Origin: Ilumatobacteraceae bacterium
GTDB lineage: Bacteria; Actinomycetota; Acidimicrobiia; Acidimicrobiales; Ilumatobacteraceae
NCBI GenBank assembly: GCA_023262255.1
Contig: JALRBT010000004.1
Coordinates: 1-51,817, forward strand
Direction: 5' to 3'
DNA length: 51,817 nucleotides
Position 1 is the stretch's first letter; each line of letters begins with the position of its first letter. The notes beneath the pieces are model-generated. The model was not told the origin of the DNA, searched no databases, and saw nothing but the letters and a program-made list of their open reading frames with translations. Shown here piece by piece: positions 42,929 through 50,166 of the stretch. A program made the position numbers and the translations under genes.

Positions 42929-43321
42929 TTGTGGGACTCCGCAACCAGCTCTTCGTCCGACATCATCTCATTCAGTTGTACCAATCGAAGATTTTCGTTC
43001 AATCGCGATGAAGAAGAGACCCATGATTTCGTAAGACGTAAGCAAGTAAGCCCAACCGCGGAGTTTCTCCAGAGCCAATGCCCGTTTGGGCAAGAATTTG
43101 AAGTCAGTAGGGAGGTTGCAGTGCGACTTCACGAGACATCATTCTGGATGATTGATCAAGTTGGAATGACATGCATATTCCTAACAAGAGACGGACCGTG
43201 GTTTGGCGATAAGGGTGGTTCAAAAGATGATTTAGATGAGACGAAAGAAACCCATTTCGCCTGGCTCGACAGTTGCAACGTCACTAGCGAGACCGAAAAG
43301 CACTACGTTCTGAAACTGTAG
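42929..43321 (+). CDS. Doubtful hypothetical protein
   Basis: Open frame of 130 codons starting with GTG, without clear Shine-Dalgarno or -10 box. The second half (FEVSREVAVRLHETSFWMID, DGPWFGDKGGSKDDLDE) is acidic and looks protein-like; the first 40 residues are Ser-rich and less convincing. No family recognised. It lies just on the host side of the tRNA scar and may be a decayed gene. Confidence 0.35.
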   Translation: MWDSATSSSSDIISFSCTNRRFSFNRDEEETHDFVRRKQVSPTAEFLQSQCPFGQEFEVSREVAVRLHETSFWMIDQVGMTCIFLTRDGPWFGDKGGSKDDLDETKETHFAWLDSCNVTSETEKHYVLKL

Positions 43322-43411
43322 TTTTTGAAGCGATGTTCAGCTAGTCGTCAAACGAGTGCGCTCCCGAAGCGTGAATGGGAATGTACGACGAGCTGAAAGC
43401 GTTGCTGCTAC

Positions 43412-43456
43412 TGGCGCGCTCGGAGGGACTCGAACCCCCAACCCTCTGATCCGAAG
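43412..43456 (-). repeat. 3' fragment of tRNA-Arg(TCG): attachment-site scar
   Basis: On the minus strand the 45 nt read from the anticodon loop CTTCGGA through TCAGA (3' anticodon stem), the T arm GGGGGTTCGAGTCCCTC, the acceptor strand CGAGCGC, G and encoded CCA. The 5' half is missing: the bases before the loop (GGACTT) cannot pair with TCAGA, so this is not a working tRNA. Tyrosine recombinases commonly use exactly this 3' portion as att core. An intact tRNA-Arg(TCG) gene beginning with GCGCTCG is expected at the far end of the element. Confidence 0.8.
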
Positions 43457-43555
43457 AAGTCCGCATGTGTGTTCACTCGGTGTGGATACGGGTCAACAGG
43501 TCCATGGTTGTTGAGATGTTTGGTTATCAGCGGGTCGATGAGTGTTCGTCAGTGG

Positions 43556-43583
43556 CTGACAGTTCACTGACTCGAGTGCTGAC
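43556..43583. repeat. Three helically phased CTGAC repeats near the scar
   Basis: CTGAC occurs at 43556-43560, 43567-43571 and 43579-43583, i.e. every 11-12 bp, about one turn of the helix. The array lies 100 bp inside the element next to the att core, where arm-type recombinase or excisionase sites would be expected. Confidence 0.45.
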
Positions 43584-43716
43584 TGCCAGGACGTGACACG
43601 ATCGGAAGTACCGAGTCGGGTGGAGTGTCTGCGGTCGGGAACATTCGCGTGGTTCGGAGGCACAAAGACGTGCTATTCTTTACCAGTGGTTACGTGTTAT
43701 TGGCTGGGAGGCTGAC

Positions 43717-44244
43717 ATGGACTCAGAAGTAACAGGCAGCAAAATGAAATCAAAATATCTGCCCTTTGTATTGTCTGCAGTTGCCTTAATTATCTCTCTC
43801 GTCTCACTTACACGCACGCCAGATGCATCGAATTCAATTTCAAAAGTAATCGTGGTAACCCATGGAGTTGTTACTCCAACGGCCACCACCGGCTCTGGTA
43901 TCGGCACAATCCGTACGTTTAATATCCCGATTGCCATTGACGGCATGGAATCTGATGATCAGTACATGCTCGGAACACTTACAACGCTTGAAGTGGGAGT
44001 GAATAGCAATGAAGAACTTCGAAGCACAAATCTAAATTTTGTACTCGGTGGAGAAGCAAACCAAGTAGTACTCGGTGGTATCTCGCTTTATCCACCAGCT
44101 GGCGCGACAATCGCTCCTGGAAATGAAACGATACGGCCGATCATCGGTGGGTCTGGCTTGTACGAAGGTGCTACCGGCCAAGCGATGTCGAAGAATATGG
44201 GCAACGAAGGATGGTCGCATACTTTTTCGATTACTCTGCCGTAG
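43717..44244 (+). CDS. Membrane-anchored protein with allene-oxide-cyclase/dirigent-like barrel
   Basis: Protein of 175 residues. An N-terminal anchor or signal (YLPFVLSAVALIISLVSL) precedes a beta-barrel-like domain. The block PIIGGSGLYEGATGQAM, followed by WSHTFSITLP, matches the GGTGxYxGAxG pattern of dirigent and allene-oxide-cyclase-like proteins. The ATG has GGGAGG 5 nt upstream. The gene is distinctly A/T-richer than the chromosome to the left. Barrel proteins of this class guide radical coupling or cyclisation in plants; bacterial members are mostly unstudied. It converges with the cupin gene, 9 bp apart. Confidence 0.65.
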   Translation: MDSEVTGSKMKSKYLPFVLSAVALIISLVSLTRTPDASNSISKVIVVTHGVVTPTATTGSGIGTIRTFNIPIAIDGMESDDQYMLGTLTTLEVGVNSNEELRSTNLNFVLGGEANQVVLGGISLYPPAGATIAPGNETIRPIIGGSGLYEGATGQAMSKNMGNEGWSHTFSITLP

Positions 44245-44253
44245 ATCTTCTGG

Positions 44254-44712
44254 TCAGAGTTTTACTGAGTTATCTAAGTCGCGTGAACCGAAATTCACTA
44301 CAAGAATCCTCACCGGTTTGCTTGTGTTATTGACACCGTTGTGTGGGGTGTACAGCCCTTCCATGATTGCTTCACCCTTTTTGTACACGTTTCTCTTTTC
44401 AGTTCCGTCCAATTTGTAGGTCACTTCCAGTGTTCCTTCAAGAACGTATGCATACATCGGTGCCTCGTGGAGGTGCCATCCGGTTTGAGCACCTGGAGGC
44501 AAGGTGATAATGCTTGAACTCACTTCTGGGTTGTCGGTGACTGGGTAGTTAAAAGATTCTTCAAGAATGGTTTTTGCTTCTTTATTGAGGAGTATTTCGG
44601 AACCGATTTCGCCGGGTGTCGAATTGGAGCAACTAGCTACCGCTGGCAGCAAACCGCAGATTGCAAAGAAGAAAACGAGTTTTGTGGGGAACAATGTCGA
44701 GGATTTTTGCAT
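44254..44712 (-). CDS. Cupin-domain lipoprotein
   Basis: Lipoprotein of 152 residues: a signal ends in AVASC, then a single cupin barrel with motif 1 TGWHLHEAPMYAYVLEGTLEV (His-x-His and Glu region) and motif 2 TPHNGVNNTS. The metal-binding set (two His in GWHLH, His in PHNG) looks complete. TAGTGT (44719-44724) stands six nucleotides before the ATG, so the message is leaderless. The gene is A/T-rich like its neighbour. Function unknown; extracytoplasmic single-domain cupins may bind metal or small acids. Confidence 0.75.
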   Translation of the reverse strand: MQKSSTLFPTKLVFFFAICGLLPAVASCSNSTPGEIGSEILLNKEAKTILEESFNYPVTDNPEVSSSIITLPPGAQTGWHLHEAPMYAYVLEGTLEVTYKLDGTEKRNVYKKGEAIMEGLYTPHNGVNNTSKPVRILVVNFGSRDLDNSVKL

Positions 44713-44718
44713 TGACGA

Positions 44719-44724
44719 ACACTA
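44719..44724 (-). promoter_or_regulatory. -10 box of the cupin gene (leaderless)
   Basis: TAGTGT on the minus strand, six nucleotides, then ATG at 44712. Confidence 0.5.
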
Positions 44725-44805
44725 GTTTCTCGTGGCCTGCTGGAGTTGTCTACAGTTTGCGCATGAACGCTCCGTCGTTGTGCTCACCACTTGTGGGGAC
44801 AGTGG

Positions 44806-44864
44806 TTGCACTTGTTACATCAGGGCTTGAATCCCTGAAAGTTCGACCCGAGGGGGATGCTTCA
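44806..44864. repeat. 59-nt direct repeat, copy B
   Basis: Begins TTGCACTTGTTACAT and ends GGGGATGCTTCA; ungapped match to copy A at 42844-42902 with about 46 of 59 identities by eye. Differences fall mostly in a way that keeps a minus-strand reading frame open. Confidence 0.6.
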
Positions 44865-45284
44865 ACGGGCGAGCGAGGACCTGTCACATGCCAAGATGTT
44901 GGCGGTGGTACGCCGTTGCGCTTCGGAAGTCTCTCACCGAGACGGCTGTTGACTGCTTTTATTTGCTGGGTCGGCTTCATGAGTTCAATTTCGCGAAATT
45001 CTGGACCCAAGCCCGTCAAGAGTTTCAGTGTGACGTGTTGGGGGATTTCGTTCAGTGGCGGATCTCCGCACAGGTGTCAGGGCATCAAATCGAGATAGAC
45101 CTCGACTGTTGGAGAGAGGAAATGCTTCTGATGAATTACAGAACCCCGATGGACTTCACCGTCACCCTGAATTGTGGAATGGCGGGACAGCTCGTGGGCT
45201 AGAGCGACGCTTCGACCATGAGATTCTTATGGGTAAGTTCGTGGACGAGCATGGTGGAGGGGAATACGGCGAGTACTAGTTCGG

Positions 45285-46787
45285 TTACGGTTTCCCATGG
45301 CGCGCATTGTCGACGTCCGGTGAGGAGAAAGCGACCACAATTGTCAATGTTGCCATGATCATGGAGGAGAGAACCGTGGTCGCTTGGTATCCGGTAATGA
45401 ATGCTGAGCGGGCGACTTCGGTCAGCATCATGCCGTCGGGAAGGGTCTGCGCTACGCGGAGGGCACCGGCAAGGCCGCCCTTGACGGTCTCAGCCTGGGC
45501 TGCGGTCAACGGTTGGGTCGAGGTTCCCAAGCCCCAGCCATAGACCAAACTAAGCACGGCCCCGAGTAGGGCTATCCCCATCGAGAACCCGAAACGAGCC
45601 GCCGCTCCATTCGTAGCGGAGCCGACTGCCCGGCGCTCGGTGGGATAGCAGTCAACCACGGTATGCGTCATAAGTGCGGGACCGATGGCCATCAGACCGG
45701 TGAGGACGAGCCCGAGGATGAGCAATACTGTGCTCGGCGCGGTTCGATGAGATGCTGCGAATGCAAGCACGGCGAGTCCGACTGAAGACAACGCGAGGCC
45801 GAAGGTAACGGCCCGGCGCGCACCGAGGACAGCTGCTGTACGGCCTGCGACGGCAGAAGCGAGCACCCAGCCGGCGAGAGCAGGGATGAGCAGTAGCCCG
45901 GCGATGAGTGGGGAGTATCCGAGAGCGAGTTGTAGGTACTGGGTTAGGACGAACAGAACTCCGCCCAGGACCAATTGCGCACCAAACACCACGAGAATTG
46001 CAACCCGGAAGCGGTGCTGGCCTAGAACAGCGGAGTCAAAAAGCGGGTGCTGGGCACGGCGCTCCCAATTGATGAGCGTGACGACCGCGACGATCGCTAT
46101 CACGAGCGATATTAGTGCCGTCACAAGTTTGCGCTCTGAAAGCGCTGTCGCAGAATAGACCGCTGCGACACTGGCGATCAAGGTCAGGCCCGCTCCTCGC
46201 GAGTCCATCGGTGTGTCGGCACCGGGCATATTCTTAGGAAGCCGACGAGCACCGATCAGCGCGATCGCGATGAAGGGCACCACGGTGAGAAAGGCGGCTG
46301 GCCACGACCACATGGCCATCGCACCGCCAGCGAGGACGGGGCCGATGAGTGAACCTCCTGCCTGTGTCGCGCCCAGTAGGCCGACGGCGGTTCGGCGGCT
46401 CGTGTCGGGTACTACGTCGAAGGTGAGAGCCAATGCCGCAGGCATGGCGAGGGAGGCCCCCACGCCCGTGATGGCGCGCATTGTGATCAGGAGTGTCACA
46501 TCGCGGGTGAGTGCCGACAGGATTGCGCTCACCAAGAAGATAGTCAGTCCTATGACGAGCACCTTTCGGCGTCCGAACCGGTCAATCCAGGCGCCCGCGA
46601 AGAGCATCACGCCGATACTCACCAACGGCGTGATCTTGTAGACCCACGATAATTGTGCTGTTGATGCACCCAGATCGGTTCCGATGGACGGCAGCGCGAT
46701 GCTCGTCACGCTCACATTCACGTTGACTGCGAGGTACGTGAGGGACAGGCTCAGGAACGCGATCGGTAGGCGCCCGGCCCTTGTCAT
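45285..46787 (-). CDS. MFS drug-resistance-type transporter (DHA2, 14 TM)
   Basis: Membrane exporter of 500 residues of the major facilitator superfamily. The loop motif AGAWIDRFGRRKVLVIG (motif A) and MRAITGVGASLAMPAALAL (motif B) are present, and motif C appears as ATQAGGSLIGPVLAGG. The length and about fourteen hydrophobic segments put it in the EmrB/QacA-like DHA2 group. ATG overlaps the sulfotransferase stop (ATGA). The coupling suggests export of a sulfated product, or of a compound made alongside; this is inference. Confidence 0.9.
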   Translation of the reverse strand: MTRAGRLPIAFLSLSLTYLAVNVNVSVTSIALPSIGTDLGASTAQLSWVYKITPLVSIGVMLFAGAWIDRFGRRKVLVIGLTIFLVSAILSALTRDVTLLITMRAITGVGASLAMPAALALTFDVVPDTSRRTAVGLLGATQAGGSLIGPVLAGGAMAMWSWPAAFLTVVPFIAIALIGARRLPKNMPGADTPMDSRGAGLTLIASVAAVYSATALSERKLVTALISLVIAIVAVVTLINWERRAQHPLFDSAVLGQHRFRVAILVVFGAQLVLGGVLFVLTQYLQLALGYSPLIAGLLLIPALAGWVLASAVAGRTAAVLGARRAVTFGLALSSVGLAVLAFAASHRTAPSTVLLILGLVLTGLMAIGPALMTHTVVDCYPTERRAVGSATNGAAARFGFSMGIALLGAVLSLVYGWGLGTSTQPLTAAQAETVKGGLAGALRVAQTLPDGMMLTEVARSAFITGYQATTVLSSMIMATLTIVVAFSSPDVDNARHGKP

Positions 46788-47818
46788 GAGAATCTCGAGG
46801 CGAGGTACGGGGCAAGCGGATCCATGAGCGAGCGTACGCGTTCGGCGAATGACCTGATGTCACCGCTGCCGGGGTCGAACGCTGAAGCACTCATCGACAT
46901 GTAGTTGCGATCTAAGCCATTGCCGATCAGCGCGTCAGCATTCAGCCCAGTGAACTCGGCGATCGCTCCGAGCGTTCCGTGAGGTTCGCTGACGATTTGC
47001 TCGTAGGTCGTCACGATAGCTCGACCTTGTTTGATGAGTGGGATGCCGTGGTCGGCGACGGGGGAGATCGCGGCGCCCCACTGCTGTGATGCGACCTCCT
47101 CTAGGGGAGCGTCGACAAGTCCCTCCCAGCCGGGAAACAAGTTGAAGTTCCACCAGTGCTTGCCCCACGGCGCGAAGTCGCTGTAGCCGGTGATGTTCAA
47201 CGACGTCGTCAGGCGGTAGGTGAAGAACCATGTCGGATGTCGCCAACCGGCGACCAGACTGCGGATGGCGTCCTGAGGTTCGCGCACCACGAAGACGAAT
47301 TTCGCGTCGGGGAATTCGTTCGCCAGCTCAGGCAAGCGCCAACAGTGGCCGGTGTCCTTGTCAACGATGCGCACCGGCCCGTCCGTATCAGTGGCCCACG
47401 TCGCATCGAGGGGTGGCAGGGTGAATGGCGCAGTCTCGGTCTGCACCGATTCGGCGAACGGACCGACGTCATTGGTGCGGAGTGCTTCGATCAGGTCGTG
47501 GGGAAGATCGAGGTATTGGGCGGGCATGCCCTGACTGGTGCTGCGCAACGCCCACCGCCTCTGCTCCTCCGGTGTCCAGGCACGCTCGCCTCGATAGGCC
47601 TCCGAGAGGTACTCGGATGCGACATGACGTTGGTCAGGGAAGACGCCAGTGACTTCCTGCCCACCGATCCGATGCCACAGGAACCTGCTCTCTCTCCCGA
47701 GCTTGAAGACGCTTGGATCCCGGCAGAGCAGGTTCTGCAGCAGGGTCGTGCCAGAGCGAGGCGATCCGACAACGAAAATGGGCCTTTCCAGCCGATCATG
47801 GTCTCTAGCGTCACCCAT
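46784..47818 (-). CDS. PAPS-dependent sulfotransferase family protein
   Basis: Protein of 344 residues with the P-loop-like 5'-phosphosulfate motif FVVGSPRSGTTLLQNLL near the N terminus and the 3'-phosphate motif KFVFVVREPQDAIRSL in the middle. The family transfers sulfate from PAPS to hydroxyl or amine groups of small molecules or glycans. ATG 47818 overlaps the stop of the upstream sensor gene by 8 bp; a GTG at 47836 is also in frame. It is translationally linked both to a sensor upstream and an exporter downstream. The acceptor is unknown. Confidence 0.87.
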   Translation of the reverse strand: MGDARDHDRLERPIFVVGSPRSGTTLLQNLLCRDPSVFKLGRESRFLWHRIGGQEVTGVFPDQRHVASEYLSEAYRGERAWTPEEQRRWALRSTSQGMPAQYLDLPHDLIEALRTNDVGPFAESVQTETAPFTLPPLDATWATDTDGPVRIVDKDTGHCWRLPELANEFPDAKFVFVVREPQDAIRSLVAGWRHPTWFFTYRLTTSLNITGYSDFAPWGKHWWNFNLFPGWEGLVDAPLEEVASQQWGAAISPVADHGIPLIKQGRAIVTTYEQIVSEPHGTLGAIAEFTGLNADALIGNGLDRNYMSMSASAFDPGSGDIRSFAERVRSLMDPLAPYLASRFS

Positions 47819-49238
47819 CTCGGTCTCGAAGTTCACGCGACCGGGACTTCAACCGCTGAAAATAGTCGCTCTCGGTGATCTCTTGAACTTCTGCCGCGAC
47901 CTTGGCTCGATCGATCTGCACGGACAACTTCTCGACTTGATCACGAAGGCGTCGTTCGCGTTCGATTATCTCGGTGCCCATCGTCTGGAAGGTGCGCGCC
48001 AAGTCGCCGACCTCGTCGGATCTCCGCGAGGCCGCCTCGAGGGACGTCGGGTCGAAAGATCCGGCGGCGAGGTCGCGTGCCGCCCTGGTGATGTCATCGA
48101 CGGGCTTGGTGATCCGTCGACTGACAAAAACACCCAGCGCAAGACCGATGGTCAGGACGACGATGGCGAGCACGGTGAGGTTACGTGCGAGGGTTCGTCC
48201 GGGCGCTTCAAGGTTCGCCTTTGGTACAGCCGAGACCACTACCCAGTCCAGGTCACCTCCCGTGGTTGAGACGCGCACAGACCATGCTTTCTGAGATCCA
48301 TTGGCCCAGGGCGCGCTGATGGTCTGCTCGACCTCAATGCCGGGTTCGGCCGGTGCCTCGGAAAGAATCGCGGCGAAGGCGCGCTTGGCCTCGGGCGTCG
48401 CAGCGTGGTACGCGAGATCGGGTGCACCGCTCGCGATCACATCACCGGATCGATCGATGATCGAGACGAATCCATTGCCGTTGAAACTGATCTCCTCGAA
48501 GTGATTCGCAAGACTGCTGCCGAGTTCTTCAATGCGCCGGTCCACGTCCGCCTCGATGTCGTCTACGTAGACGCCGGTGCCGATCATCCATTCCCAGGGT
48601 TCGTAGAGGAATACGTATCCAACCTTGGGTGATGGCTCCGCGCCATTCAGCCGCTCCCAGCGGTAGTAGGTGTAGCCGCTGCCTTGCTTCAGCACCAGAT
48701 CTCTCGCCTCACGCAGGACATACTTGCCGTCGGGATCCCGCAAGTCGGTGAGATTGCTTCCCTGGAAGCGCTCGTCTGGGTGGGCGATCGCATTGAGATC
48801 GAGGTCGTAGGTGAAGAAGTAGTCGTTGTCCGCGAACCGAACTGTCTTGAGAAGTGTCTTGGCACGGGTCTGAGCCTGTTCCTTCGTGAGCTCACCCGCC
48901 TGTTCGGAGGCCCTCAGTTCGTCAAGTGCGACGACCAAAGGAGCGGCTACGTCTCGAAGGGTCTGCTTGCGTCGCTCGAGGGTCTGCTCTCGATAGCTGT
49001 CGATGCCGTCGAACTCGGCCTGGACGAGGGCTGCGACCGAAGCGTGCACGTTTCCCACCGCTTCGTTTGACTGCGCGTAGAGCTGTACGCGAACCGAATT
49101 GACGGCGAAGGTTGTCGACGCGATTGCGGAAACGAAGAGCAGGACAGCGATCAGCAGCGAGATTCGCCAACTGAGGTTCAGTCGCGAATGGCGACGCGGA
49201 GTTTCCGGCTTTGCCGTCAATACGTCATCCTCGCCCAT
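47811..49238 (-). CDS. Cache-HAMP transmembrane sensor without output domain
   Basis: Membrane protein of 475 residues. TM1 is at ~25-46, an extracellular sensing region of Cache type at ~50-350 (FADNDYFFTYDLDLNAIAHP, LRDPDGKYVLREARDLVLKQGSGYTYYRW, in pieces, and VGYVFLYEPWEWMIGTGVYVDDIEADV), TM2 at 353-373 and HAMP at ~374-425 (SRRITKPVDDITRAARDLAAG). A coiled coil to ~460 ends in a charged tail. There is no kinase, cyclase, methyl-accepting or phosphatase domain, so the signal must pass to a partner. It heads the operon with the sulfotransferase and exporter and is divergent from the MinD-like and RsbW-GNAT genes. Confidence 0.88.
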   Translation of the reverse strand: MGEDDVLTAKPETPRRHSRLNLSWRISLLIAVLLFVSAIASTTFAVNSVRVQLYAQSNEAVGNVHASVAALVQAEFDGIDSYREQTLERRKQTLRDVAAPLVVALDELRASEQAGELTKEQAQTRAKTLLKTVRFADNDYFFTYDLDLNAIAHPDERFQGSNLTDLRDPDGKYVLREARDLVLKQGSGYTYYRWERLNGAEPSPKVGYVFLYEPWEWMIGTGVYVDDIEADVDRRIEELGSSLANHFEEISFNGNGFVSIIDRSGDVIASGAPDLAYHAATPEAKRAFAAILSEAPAEPGIEVEQTISAPWANGSQKAWSVRVSTTGGDLDWVVVSAVPKANLEAPGRTLARNLTVLAIVVLTIGLALGVFVSRRITKPVDDITRAARDLAAGSFDPTSLEAASRRSDEVGDLARTFQTMGTEIIERERRLRDQVEKLSVQIDRAKVAAEVQEITESDYFQRLKSRSRELRDRDG

Positions 49239-49383
49239 TTTGGACTTTCACTTGTCCAACTACGGTTGCGTTGCAGTTAGTTGCGCTAAGAATCCGAGCG
49301 ATCCATGTCATCAGATTTGCTTTGTGGGTCACGAACGCTGCGATGCCGATTATCTCGATACTTTCCACTCACATTAGCAATGG

Positions 49384-49389
49384 TACACT
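49384..49389 (+). promoter_or_regulatory. -10 box of the MinD-like gene (leaderless)
   Basis: TACACT, six nucleotides (TTGTGC), then GTG at 49396. It decides GTG 49396 over the TTG at 49390. Confidence 0.55.
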
Positions 49390-49395
49390 TTGTGC

Positions 49396-50166
49396 GTGGC
49401 AAGAGTGGTCTCCGTTCATTCGTTCCGTGGTGGCACGGGTAAGAGCAATACGACGTCCAACGTCGCTGCAATTCTTGCTGCGCTGGGTCACCGGGTCGGC
49501 GTTATGGATTGCGATATTCAAAGTCCGGGAATCCATGTTCTCTTCGGCTTTGATGAAACGCTCGAGAGAACGTTGAATGACTATCTCTGGGGAACCCGTA
49601 CGATCAAAGAAGTCGCACACGACATCACCGATCGCGTAGCGATGTCCACTCCAGTAGCGAACGGGGGTTCCCTCCATCTCGTTCCATCCAGTATGCGTCC
49701 AGGGGATATTGCTCGAATTCTTCGTGATGGGTATGACGTCGAGGCCCTTAGCGATGGAATGCGCCAGCTTTCGGATGAATTGGATTTGGACTTCCTGTTC
49801 GTCGACACGCATCCAGGTCTCAACGAGGAAACCCTGCTGTCAATCACGATGAGCGATGTTCTGCTCTTAATCCTCAGGCCCGACCGTCAGGACTACCAGG
49901 GCACGGCTGTGACCGTTGACATTGCCCGAAAGCTCGAGGTACCAGCGTTGTTCTTGGTTGCCAACAAAGTTCCCGCGGGACTCGCCAATCTTCGAGAGCA
50001 ATTGGACTCGGCTTATGGGGCCGAGACCATCGCCGTTCTTCCGTTGTCTGAGGACGTCGTCGTAAATGCATCGGGTGGTCTGTTCTCACTCCTGCAGCCA
50101 GCACATCCGTGGTCGGAGCAGGTTCGCGGAATTGCTGACCGTCTTCATCGAGAGGCACGAGCGTGA
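49396..50166 (+). CDS. MinD/ParA-family P-loop ATPase
   Basis: Cytoplasmic ATPase of 256 residues. The deviant Walker A box is HSFRGGTGKSNTTSN, with arginine where MinD/ParA have the signature lysine. VGVMDCDIQSPGIHVLF is the switch I/A' region and LDFLFVDTHPGLNEETLL the Walker B region; RPDRQDYQGTAVTVDIA and LFLVANKVP follow. The usual C-terminal membrane helix of MinD is absent. Such proteins dimerise on ATP and position or organise partners. GTGA overlap with the next gene shows tight coupling, and the divergent Cache-HAMP protein is the likely membrane partner (inference). Confidence 0.88.
   Translation: MARVVSVHSFRGGTGKSNTTSNVAAILAALGHRVGVMDCDIQSPGIHVLFGFDETLERTLNDYLWGTRTIKEVAHDITDRVAMSTPVANGGSLHLVPSSMRPGDIARILRDGYDVEALSDGMRQLSDELDLDFLFVDTHPGLNEETLLSITMSDVLLLILRPDRQDYQGTAVTVDIARKLEVPALFLVANKVPAGLANLREQLDSAYGAETIAVLPLSEDVVVNASGGLFSLLQPAHPWSEQVRGIADRLHREARA

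Larger units (their letters stand above)
43322..43716. other. Gene-free stretch around the attachment-site scar
   Basis: About 395 bp without a gene. It holds the tRNA-Arg 3' fragment (43412-43456), three phased CTGAC repeats (43556-43583), and a likely promoter TGCTATTCT (43671-43679, extended -10) for the gene at 43717. No integrase gene is present. Confidence 0.6.
44713..45284. other. Gene-poor stretch with repeat copy B and possible gene remnants
   Basis: About 570 bp. It carries the cupin promoter (44719-44724) and repeat copy B (44806-44864). Several overlapping short frames exist on both strands; the best are a minus-strand frame 44750-45019, whose segment across the repeat (EASPSGRTFRDS) is echoed in copy A as EASPSGQTFLDS, and a plus-strand frame ending at 45202. 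None has a clear start signal, so I treat them as remnants. Confidence 0.4.

Noticed and set aside
43412-43456. A functional tRNA gene
   Set aside because: The 5' half (acceptor 5' strand, D arm and anticodon 5' stem) is missing, so it cannot fold as a tRNA.
44888-45202. Small plus-strand gene after repeat copy B
   Set aside because: No ribosome site or -10 box and no recognisable family; it overlaps equally open frames on the other strand.
43457-45284. Integrase or transposase gene next to the tRNA scar
   Set aside because: Searched by eye on both strands for tyrosine-recombinase or DDE motifs; none found. If present it must lie outside the window.
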